Shown here one piece after another: positions 1 through 4,273 of a stretch of DNA of 5,556 nt. The notes beneath the pieces were generated by a model. That model did not search any database. It was not told the DNA's origin and worked only from the letters and a program-made list of their open reading frames with translations. Position 1 is the stretch's first letter; each line of letters begins with the position of its first letter. Source of the stretch: Rikenellaceae bacterium. GTDB taxonomy: Bacteria; Bacteroidota; Bacteroidia; Bacteroidales; UBA932. Made by a program: the position numbers and the translations under genes. The stretch lies in contig DOVA01000118.1 of the NCBI GenBank assembly GCA_003520315.1, positions 1 through 5,556 of the forward strand. The letters run 5' to 3'.

Positions 1-282
1 GGGCTTATAGGATAATGCACGGTGATCCCTACCACAAGTAACGGCGTAAATTGTGCTGTTAGCTATGGTGGGGAGTCACTCACTACCTCTTTCGGCACAC
101 TTTCTTTATGGAAATCTCAAAACGCCTGTGTTTCTTTACTATTTTTGACAAGGTGGAAAGGAGTTGATTGGTTCTTGTTTAGACCTCACTCTCCCCTCCA
201 TCTTTGATTTCTCTTCATTTCCAGCGGTTTTTAGACTTCAAACCATCAAGAAAATCTGCTTTGTCAACCGTAGCTTATCCTG
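1..282. other. Left flank without a supportable gene
   Basis: No frame gives a convincing gene here. On the plus strand 22-207 is open for 61 codons but starts at a GTG with no Shine-Dalgarno sequence. On the minus strand a 20-codon run from an ATG near 201 ends in a stop. A neighbouring minus frame then reads as peptide-like for roughly another 50 codons, interrupted by TGA and TAG. That pattern could be an eroded coding sequence or chance. The stretch lies just beyond the recombinase operon, where large serine recombinase elements often end, so an attachment site could be here. I could not identify one: that needs the other element end or an empty site for comparison. Confidence 0.4.
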
Positions 283-315
283 AAAAAATGGGTTCCCAGC
301 CTTGCTTTTCCCATT
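283..315 (-). terminator. Candidate intrinsic terminator after the micropeptide genes
   Basis: On the minus strand AATGGG (from 315) can pair with CCCATT (ending at 287), and the T-run continues to 283. The stem is only 6 bp and the loop 17 nt, so it is weak by itself. An alternative small TGGG/CCCA hairpin lies inside it. The position, overlapping the stop codon of the last small gene and followed by T residues, fits the end of the recombinase transcript. Confidence 0.4.
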
Positions 316-403
316 AACTTAAGACTTGATTTACAACATCAATAGACTTAACACAGATTGCTATACCAGCACCAACAAATACACCCAATGCAAAATGTAA
401 CAT
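314..403 (-). CDS. 29-aa hydrophobic micropeptide B
   Basis: This small gene begins at ATG 403 and ends at TAA 314-316. The product starts MLHFALGVFVGAGIAICVK and finishes with a short polar tail ending NQVLS. Residues 3-18 form one hydrophobic, glycine- and alanine-rich segment with a GVFVGAG small-residue pattern, followed by a single lysine, so a single-span membrane peptide is likely. The Shine-Dalgarno GGGGAGGTGA sits 7 nt before the ATG and directly abuts the stop codon of the preceding micropeptide gene, which suggests coupled translation. I do not recognise a family. Possible roles are a type I toxin-like peptide, a holin-like or PSM-like peptide, or a small membrane regulator; none can be chosen from sequence. 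The SD and spacing make translation itself likely. Confidence 0.72.
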   Translation of the reverse strand: MLHFALGVFVGAGIAICVKSIDVVNQVLS

Positions 404-407
404 ATCC

Positions 408-417
408 TCACCTCCCC
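408..417 (-). promoter_or_regulatory. Very strong ribosome binding site for micropeptide B
   Basis: The minus strand reads GGGGAGGTGA, matching the 16S rRNA 3' end (complement of AGGAGGTGA) over at least eight contiguous bases, with a 7-nt spacer to ATG 403. It starts immediately after the TAA of micropeptide A. This decides the start of a gene too short for routine gene callers. Confidence 0.8.
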
Positions 418-492
418 TTAGCCGTTCTTAATGATCTTCACTAGAGCAATCCCGAACAAAATACCTGCCTTGAATAGGGTTATAGGATCCAT
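418..492 (-). CDS. 24-aa hydrophobic micropeptide A
   Basis: The gene runs from ATG 492 to TAA 418-420. The product begins MDPITLFKAGILFGIALVK and ends IIKNG. The segment from about residue 4 to 20 is hydrophobic with one internal lysine, and the C-terminus is basic; it could span a membrane once or form a surface-active amphipathic helix. Its SD, GGGAGGTGAT, starts one base after the recombinase stop codon, so it is probably translated from the recombinase transcript or a short 3' transcript. It is the first of two tandem micropeptides with no similarity to each other beyond size and hydrophobicity. Family unknown. The strength of the ribosome binding site argues it is real and potentially well expressed. 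Confidence 0.72.
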   Translation of the reverse strand: MDPITLFKAGILFGIALVKIIKNG

Positions 493-495
493 AGC

Positions 496-505
496 ATCAC
501 CTCCC
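496..505 (-). promoter_or_regulatory. Very strong ribosome binding site for micropeptide A
   Basis: The minus strand reads GGGAGGTGAT with a spacer of 7 nt between GGAGG and ATG 492. The GGAGGTGAT part is a nine-base contiguous match to the anti-Shine-Dalgarno region. It follows the recombinase TGA (507-509) after a single base, which allows terminating ribosomes to reinitiate. Confidence 0.8.
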
Positions 506-506
506 T

Positions 507-2165
507 TCAAATGCTAACCCTAAAGTCAAGTAAGCCTAAATCCATGATTCTATCAAAACGAAAAAGAGGATTACCCTCCTTGGGTAACCCTCCGTTAGCT
601 GTGATGTAGTTTACTAGGACACTATTAAATTTTATTGTAATGCTTTCTGGCCTCCGATGATTCCCTATCTTAATTTCATCAATAAGCAGGTGTAAAAGAG
701 TCTTCTTCTCCTCATCTGAAGCAGAAATATTAAGTAATTCACTAAATTCTTCCAACGTTGCCTTTACTAACTCATAGGGTATTTCTAGAACCTCACTTGT
801 ATCCAAGTATCCCTCCTGGGTGGTCTTATCACTTTCAAGCTTTGCGATATTGTCGGATATTTCTTGAAGTTTCTGTAAAAGGATAACTTCATCAATAGCC
901 CTCTTCTCCATAAGTTTAAAGTACTGCTCACGATTCTTAGTAAGCGCCTGTATCTCCTTCTCAATGTCCTTAACATTAGATTCAGCAGGGAGTATCATAT
1001 CCCTTCTCTTGCCATTTACCTTTGATAGTGTTGCTTTAAGGAACGAATCACTATTTACTAGCCTTCTGATCTTTTGGAATACATAGTTTTCAACATCATC
1101 AGCTCTAACCCCATTAGATCGGCATACAGCAGTACCTTTGTTCCTCCAAGCACCACAATAGTAGTACCTTATAACATTCTTTGTCCCATCCTTCCGTGTT
1201 GATACAACCCTTCCGGCGACCATCCCGGAATTGCATACTGGACACCTCAGTATACCTGTTAGAGGATATGAACCTGCGAACGTTTTGTTAGACTTTCCGC
1301 TTTTAGCCCTAATCAGCTCCTGCACCTTTGCAAACATTTCTTTGCTTATGATTGGTTCATGAATACCCGGTACTAGTATTGGATTAGGATTTATACCTCT
1401 CCTTCGTTTACTTGCCCAATTGCTTCTGACATCATATCGTATCATTCCACTGTAGAGAGGATTACTTACTATGTCTTTGATTGAAGTAATCGCGAATGGA
1501 TTGCCTTTCTTAGTTTGATAACCTTCCTTATTCAACTGGTTTGCGATTGACTTGTAGCCTTTGCCATTGTAGTAGAGATCGAAAATATGCTTGACTACAT
1601 CAGCTTCTTTCTTGTTGATTACCAGCATGTTCTCACCTCTTTTACGGTTAGAATCAGGTACATCAATTAGATCATACCCGAGAACAATCCCCCCATTCCA
1701 TCTGCCTTCCTTTGCTCTTGCATCCATTCCCATTTTTACGTTCTCAGCTATCTGGCCACGTTCATACTCACCAAAACTGCTCATTATGTGAAGTTGCAGT
1801 CTTCCTTGCAGAGTGTTAAGCTCAGTCATTTCAGTTATGCTCTTTAACTCAATGTTCTTGTAACTGAGTTTCTCAACTATCTGGAGGGTATCCAATAGCC
1901 GCCTTGATAACCGATTAAACCTCCAGACAAGTATAATATCAAATTTCTTCAATTCAGCATCCGCTAACATGTTCTGGATACCTGGTCTACCTTTTATGGA
2001 CTTACCACTTATACCTTTATCAGAATACACTTTGTAAAGTGCAATTTGATTTTCGGTACAATAGGTCCTAAGTAGCTTCTCCTGTTCTTCTATACTGTAT
2101 CCTGCCTCTGCTTGTTCTCTTGTACTGACTCTTGTGTATATTGCTGCTATTCTTTCTTTATCCAT
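507..2165 (-). CDS. Large serine recombinase (site-specific integrase/excisionase class)
   Basis: The 552-aa product catalyses site-specific DNA strand exchange in the cytoplasm, integrating or excising the element by concerted double-strand cleavage with a serine nucleophile. The N-terminal resolvase domain (about residues 5-150) shows YTRVSTREQ with catalytic Ser14, and the RFNRLSRR arginine motif near 82-89. A Recombinase domain follows (about 160-275, with NPLYSGMIRYD). Then comes a zinc ribbon with Cys308, Cys311 (CPVC), Cys337 and Cys348, and a long coiled coil (about 397-448) in the usual place for synapsis control. Length and domain order are complete for the family. The start at ATG 2165 has AGAAGGGGG 8 nt upstream. 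The tail after residue about 520 is encoded across a terminator-like hairpin and may be a late extension. No separate directionality factor is recognisable. Specific family name not assigned. Confidence 0.97.
   Translation of the reverse strand: MDKERIAAIYTRVSTREQAEAGYSIEEQEKLLRTYCTENQIALYKVYSDKGISGKSIKGRPGIQNMLADAELKKFDIILVWRFNRLSRRLLDTLQIVEKLSYKNIELKSITEMTELNTLQGRLQLHIMSSFGEYERGQIAENVKMGMDARAKEGRWNGGIVLGYDLIDVPDSNRKRGENMLVINKKEADVVKHIFDLYYNGKGYKSIANQLNKEGYQTKKGNPFAITSIKDIVSNPLYSGMIRYDVRSNWASKRRRGINPNPILVPGIHEPIISKEMFAKVQELIRAKSGKSNKTFAGSYPLTGILRCPVCNSGMVAGRVVSTRKDGTKNVIRYYYCGAWRNKGTAVCRSNGVRADDVENYVFQKIRRLVNSDSFLKATLSKVNGKRRDMILPAESNVKDIEKEIQALTKNREQYFKLMEKRAIDEVILLQKLQEISDNIAKLESDKTTQEGYLDTSEVLEIPYELVKATLEEFSELLNISASDEEKKTLLHLLIDEIKIGNHRRPESITIKFNSVLVNYITANGGLPKEGNPLFRFDRIMDLGLLDFRVSI
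561..592 (-). terminator. Intrinsic-terminator hairpin inside the recombinase gene
   Basis: On the minus strand GAGGGTTACCC (592-582) pairs with GGGTAATCCTC (576-566), giving an 11-bp stem with one G-U pair and the 5-nt loop AAGGA, followed at once by TTTTT (565-561). This is the best terminator-like structure in the window, and it lies in codons for the C-terminal tail of the recombinase, upstream of its stop codon. The opposite orientation has no T-run, so any activity would be on leftward transcription. It may limit full-length recombinase mRNA and expression of the two micropeptides. Confidence 0.65.
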
Positions 2166-2212
2166 ATTTTTAGCCCCCTTCTTTGATTCATATTAATAAT
2201 ATATTTTTATAT

Positions 2213-2241
2213 ACTATAATGATTCGTGATAGTTTCATGAA
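2213..2241 (-). promoter_or_regulatory. Candidate promoter of the recombinase gene
   Basis: On the minus strand TTCATG (2241-2236) and TATAGT (2218-2213) are separated by 17 bp, about 48 bases before the recombinase ATG. The -10 matches consensus at five of six bases; the -35 is poor. The -35 lies in the perfect 10-bp palindrome TTTCATGAAA (2233-2242), which could be a regulator site. The surrounding DNA is very AT-rich, so a chance match is possible. Confidence 0.4.
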
Positions 2242-2342
2242 AGAAGGGAAGATTGCTCTTCCCCTTCAACCACGCTATCCTGCCTCAGTTTTTTCAAAAC
2301 TAACGAGGCTACAATATCCAGTATCATATCAATATCTTCCAT
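2235..2342 (-). CDS. 35-aa small protein of unknown function
   Basis: The gene begins at ATG 2342 with AGGAG five bases upstream and ends at TGA 2235-2237. The product opens MEDIDMILDIVASLVLKKLR and ends in an acidic, serine-rich tail (VVEGEEQSSLLS). The first 20 residues can form an amphipathic helix with regularly spaced Ile, Leu and Val, ending in a basic KKLR patch. It sits alone between the 137-aa gene and the recombinase and has its own operator-like promoter region (2355-2385). That position suits a small regulator of the recombinase, such as a directionality or control factor, but no DNA-binding motif is visible, so this is inference. Spurious translation remains possible because the gene is short. 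Confidence 0.5.
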   Translation of the reverse strand: MEDIDMILDIVASLVLKKLRQDSVVEGEEQSSLLS

Positions 2343-2354
2343 TAAAACTCCTAT

Positions 2355-2385
2355 CAGTACATTATTTGTACTGTAACTATGTAAA
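2355..2385 (-). promoter_or_regulatory. Operator-like dyad overlapping a candidate promoter
   Basis: A perfect inverted repeat, CAGTACA-TTATT-TGTACTG (2355-2373), lies 13 bases upstream of the 35-aa gene. On the minus strand a candidate -35 TTTACA (2385-2380; five of six consensus bases) and -10 TGTACT (2361-2356; four of six) are 18 bp apart. The dyad covers the whole -10 and half of the spacer, the classic position for a repressor operator. The regulator is not identified. Confidence 0.5.
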
Positions 2386-2425
2386 GAATCATTCCAATAT
2401 TATTCACTTCGTCTCATCTTTTCAT

Positions 2426-2839
2426 TTACCTTAATGGAATGTGAGCCACCCACCTTTTCGATTCTTTAAAGAACTCGACATCTTGAAACTTAAGGGAAAC
2501 TTTATCTTTGAAACAAAGCTGAAATTCTTCTTGTATCTCCCTGACTAAAGGCGCACTGTATGTCAAAAAGTATCTACTCTGCTGCCTGAGTTTGAAGTAG
2601 TCTTTTTTACCGTGTGCTCCATCAAGCTTATATCCAACAACTATCCCAGTGTCTGAAAAACCTACTTGGATTGTTCGGGGCCAGTCGAGCTCTTCCATAA
2701 GTTCAATACTAAATGAAATCTTTGGACTGGACTTGTTAGTTAATGTTATTTGTACTGGTGCCTGTTCTGATCGTCTTGTTGTTCTACCCTTACTTCTAGC
2801 TAGCCTATATGTAACAGCCTGAGTCGTTTTACTCTGCAT
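2426..2839 (-). CDS. 137-aa protein, paralogue of the 305-aa protein's C-terminal domain
   Basis: I do not recognise a named family. The start is taken at ATG 2839 because AAGGGGA lies 8 nt upstream; a longer reading to a TTG at 2929 would run through the palindrome and has no SD. The first 25 or so residues are basic and disordered-looking (RLARSKGRTTRR). Residues about 28-137 form a compact alpha/beta-looking domain that aligns with residues about 195-302 of the 305-aa neighbour. Over Y94-R137 against Y259-K302 I count 18 identities in 44 ungapped positions (YSAxxVR, FxLxF, VSxxF, DVE, IP). Its short-strand, Leu-rich helix and 'P-x-x-ihhG' pattern is loosely reminiscent of AbrB-like or similar small regulators, but that is a weak impression. 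The basic tail would suit nucleic-acid contact. The two paralogues may form mixed complexes. Confidence 0.85.
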   Translation of the reverse strand: MQSKTTQAVTYRLARSKGRTTRRSEQAPVQITLTNKSSPKISFSIELMEELDWPRTIQVGFSDTGIVVGYKLDGAHGKKDYFKLRQQSRYFLTYSAPLVREIQEEFQLCFKDKVSLKFQDVEFFKESKRWVAHIPLR

Positions 2840-2871
2840 ATTGATATCCCCTTTCTTTCTCTGTCGCTCAG

Positions 2872-2938
2872 GGAAAGGACACCCCAAAAAAACCTCCAGA
2901 AAGCCCGAAATTCGAGGTTTCTTTCTCAAGTCCTTTCC
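2872..2938 (-). terminator. 67-bp imperfect palindrome with terminator or attenuator character
   Basis: One dyad centred at 2905 has outer arms GGAAAGGAC (2872-2880) and GTCCTTTCC (2930-2938), a partly paired middle, and inner arms AAACCTC (2890-2896) and GAGGTTT (2914-2920). On the minus strand the inner hairpin ends in GAGGTTTTTTT, which has intrinsic-terminator form. A 3-bp GAA/TTC extension is possible inside the loop. It lies between the 305-aa gene and the 137-aa gene, 33 bases before the latter's ATG. The last arm CCTTTC can alternatively pair with GAAAGG of the 137-aa gene's SD, so it could also control translation. Terminator function is likely; the switch is inferred. Confidence 0.6.
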
Positions 2939-2999
2939 ATTGTCTTGTATTTTCCTTTTCGCTTGTTTTAGAGCCCTTTTTGTCGTTTTTAGCCCAAAC

Positions 3000-3917
3000 C
3001 TACTTCTTGTTTTTTACTGGAATTACGGCCGTCTCTACCCCATCTATATTTACATACTCAACATCTGAGAATGTTATCGAAACTCGATTGGTAAAATCAA
3101 GCTCAAAGGCTTCGGTTAAACCCCTAACTATTTCCGCCGAATAAATGACCCCTTTATTTCCTTGGATCTTAACTTCATGACTCATATCATCATCTTCACC
3201 AGCAGATATAGCGATGTTATTACCATTAGCCCCAATCCTCAACCAACTTGGATTGTTCAGATTCTTAAGTACATGCATAGCAAACATAATGCGTTTTCCA
3301 TTTTTCTTGCTATTAATTAATGTTAAAACACCATGTGCGCTTTTCCTTACTGAGCCTTGTGATCGCTTGAATAGTATATACTCTTCACTTATCTTTCCTG
3401 TATCATATTGTAATTCTACTGGGCTTTCTTCATTAGTGGATTTATCTGATTTACTTTGTTGTATATCTTCACGGATATTAATGATATTATCAATGCTGAG
3501 CTCCAGTTCCTCTGGTTCCAGCTCCTCGGGCTCTATGTCCTCAGGTTCTAACTCCTCCTGCTTTAGGTCCTCGGGCTCCAACGCCTCGGGTTCCAGGTCC
3601 TCAGGTTCCAACTCCTCAGGCTCAACAGTCTCAAAGTCATAGTATTCCATCTCTGATTTGTTTGTGCTTCTATCTACTGAGAAAAATTTATCTGGTAGCT
3701 TCCGTGGTTTAGGCACTTTGACATTCTCCTTCCAGATAGTCAAGAGAATTGAGGGTGCATCCACCCCCTCACCACTCTCATTTGAAATGGTCTCAACATC
3801 CTCCTGCAGTTTGGATCCTTCCAGAGCTTCGCTTTCAGTTGGATCTATCAAGGACTCCTCTCGACTCCCTACACTAGACTTAATTATAATATTTGGCAGT
3901 TTCTTTGGTTTAGTCAT
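3000..3917 (-). CDS. 305-aa acidic repeat protein with the shared C-terminal domain
   Basis: No known family recognised. The start at ATG 3917 has AAGGAG 8 nt upstream. Layout: a short basic N-terminus (TKPKKLPNIIIK); an acidic low-complexity stretch; a second copy of the basic motif near 69-78 (PKPRKLPDKF); eight pentapeptide repeats of the EPEEL type at 99-138; an acidic linker; and a folded domain at about 195-302 shared with the 137-aa neighbour. The N-terminal two thirds is probably disordered and highly negatively charged, the folded end mixed alpha/beta. No signal peptide or membrane segment is seen, so it is cytoplasmic. It is the last gene of the ATPase-small-gene chain, two bases after the preceding stop. 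The acidic tract could engage basic partners or mimic DNA; this is inference. Codon choice varies between repeat units, so the repeat is under protein-level constraint or is old. Confidence 0.9.
   Translation of the reverse strand: MTKPKKLPNIIIKSSVGSREESLIDPTESEALEGSKLQEDVETISNESGEGVDAPSILLTIWKENVKVPKPRKLPDKFFSVDRSTNKSEMEYYDFETVEPEELEPEDLEPEALEPEDLKQEELEPEDIEPEELEPEELELSIDNIINIREDIQQSKSDKSTNEESPVELQYDTGKISEEYILFKRSQGSVRKSAHGVLTLINSKKNGKRIMFAMHVLKNLNNPSWLRIGANGNNIAISAGEDDDMSHEVKIQGNKGVIYSAEIVRGLTEAFELDFTNRVSITFSDVEYVNIDGVETAVIPVKNKK
3504..3623 (-). repeat. Eight 15-bp coding repeats (EPE-x-L pentapeptides)
   Basis: The 120-bp tract encodes, in order, EPEEL, EPEDL, EPEAL, EPEDL, KQEEL, EPEDI, EPEEL and EPEEL. 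Units are in frame and differ at synonymous positions as well as at residue four and, in one unit, residues one and two. In-frame repeats of this kind expand and contract by slippage or recombination, so length may vary between strains. The complementary strand shows a Ser-Gly-rich open frame that is only the shadow of this repeat. Confidence 0.9.
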
Positions 3918-3919
3918 AA

Positions 3920-4003
3920 TTATATCTCCTTCGTATTCTTAATATGAATATTAGTGTCAATTCCCATATTCTTTATCCGATAAAGACTTCTTCTTTCCCT
4001 CAT
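3920..4003 (-). CDS. 27-aa small basic protein of unknown function
   Basis: The frame starts at ATG 4003, overlapping the preceding stop by 4 nt (ATGA), with GGAGG 7 nt upstream, and ends at TAA 3920-3922, two bases before the 305-aa start. The product begins MRERRSLYRIKNMGIDTNIH and is net positive (seven Lys/Arg against three acidic residues). Its last codons contain the 305-aa gene's Shine-Dalgarno sequence. It may be a real peptide or simply a coupling leader that brings ribosomes to the next gene. It also overlaps a TTGACA box and dyad, which weakens the coding case. No family recognised. Confidence 0.45.
   Translation of the reverse strand: MRERRSLYRIKNMGIDTNIHIKNTKEI
3932..3960 (-). 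promoter_or_regulatory. Possible internal promoter with dyad before the 305-aa gene
   Basis: The minus strand has a perfect -35 TTGACA (3960-3955), but the base set 17 bp further on, AATACG (3937-3932), matches the -10 poorly. Between them is a 14-bp dyad, TAATAT-TC-ATATTA (3940-3953), in the place of an operator. It lies inside the 27-codon gene. It could be an additional regulated start for the 305-aa gene. The weak -10 keeps confidence low. Confidence 0.25.
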
Positions 4004-4125
4004 TCCTCATCCTCCTCATTTGGCCAATCAAAACCATTGATTGACCGGTAACTATCCTCACGTTCCTCAGCGCACGTCCTTAAATACTCTCTATATTCCC
4101 TTATTTCAAGCTCTACATCACTCAC
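4000..4125 (-). CDS. 41-aa very acidic small protein
   Basis: The start is GTG 4125, with AAGGAG 7 nt upstream and an 8-nt overlap with the end of the 51-aa gene; the stop is TGA 4000-4002. The product begins with the helical stretch VSDVELEIREYREYLR and ends FDWPNEEDEE. Fifteen of 41 residues are Asp or Glu against five Arg, so the protein is strongly negative. Weak likeness to the neighbouring 51-aa product (E-I-x-x-Y-x-x-E-Y patterns) may be common ancestry or convergent helix composition. No known family. The overlap and SD support translation as part of the ATPase operon. A role as a small adaptor or DNA-mimic-type inhibitor is speculative. Confidence 0.65.
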   Translation of the reverse strand: MSDVELEIREYREYLRTCAEEREDSYRSINGFDWPNEEDEE

Positions 4126-4273
4126 AGTTATTCTCCTTCATTCGACTATATTCTTTATAAAATGCTTCAATTTCAGCCCCTATTGTCTCCTTTTCAGATA
4201 TGCTCTCTTCTCTTATATCTTGATTAGCATCTCTTAAGTACTCATCAAGGTCTCTTGCTTCAAAATAACTCAT
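4118..4273 (-). CDS. 51-aa acidic helical small protein
   Basis: The start ATG 4273 overlaps the ATPase stop as ATGA, with GGAGGG 6 nt upstream; the stop is TGA 4118-4120. The product begins MSYFEARDLDEYLRDANQDI and contains a second helical segment, EIEAFYKEYSRMKE. Fifteen acidic against seven basic residues give a clear negative charge. It is likely an all-helical cytoplasmic protein, possibly a helix-turn-helix-shaped hairpin or coiled-coil pair. Translational coupling to the ATPase suggests that they act together, for example as a loader or partner protein, but this is inference from position. No family recognised. Confidence 0.75.
   Translation of the reverse strand: MSYFEARDLDEYLRDANQDIREESISEKETIGAEIEAFYKEYSRMKENNCE

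Noticed and set aside
22..207. 61-codon plus-strand frame
   Set aside because: Alternative GTG start, no Shine-Dalgarno sequence, no family resemblance; treated as unassigned flank.
785..976. 63-codon minus-strand frame
   Set aside because: Lies wholly inside the recombinase gene in another frame, with an arginine-rich composition typical of a shadow frame.
1591..1791. 66-codon plus-strand frame
   Set aside because: Antisense shadow of the recombinase domain; no independent start signals.
2183..2220. Plus-strand promoter TTGATT ... TATAAT
   Set aside because: The spacing is about 26 bp, far from 17, and there is no plus-strand gene to serve.
2183..2434. 83-codon plus-strand frame
   Set aside because: TTG start without an SD, antisense to the 35-aa gene and control region; product looks like random AT-rich translation.
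2840..2929. N-terminal extension of the 137-aa protein to a TTG at 2929
   Set aside because: The extension would be encoded by the palindrome and has no SD, whereas ATG 2839 has AAGGGGA at the right distance.
2841..3068. 75-codon plus-strand frame
   Set aside because: Spans the palindrome and the end of the 305-aa gene antisense; no usable ribosome binding site.
3504..3623. Possible CRISPR array from regular repeats
   Set aside because: The 15-bp units are contiguous without spacers and lie in frame in a protein gene.
3214..3642. 142-codon plus-strand frame with a Ser-Gly-rich C-terminus
   Set aside because: It is the complement of the Glu-Pro-Glu repeat tract; the minus frame has the start signals and a paralogue.
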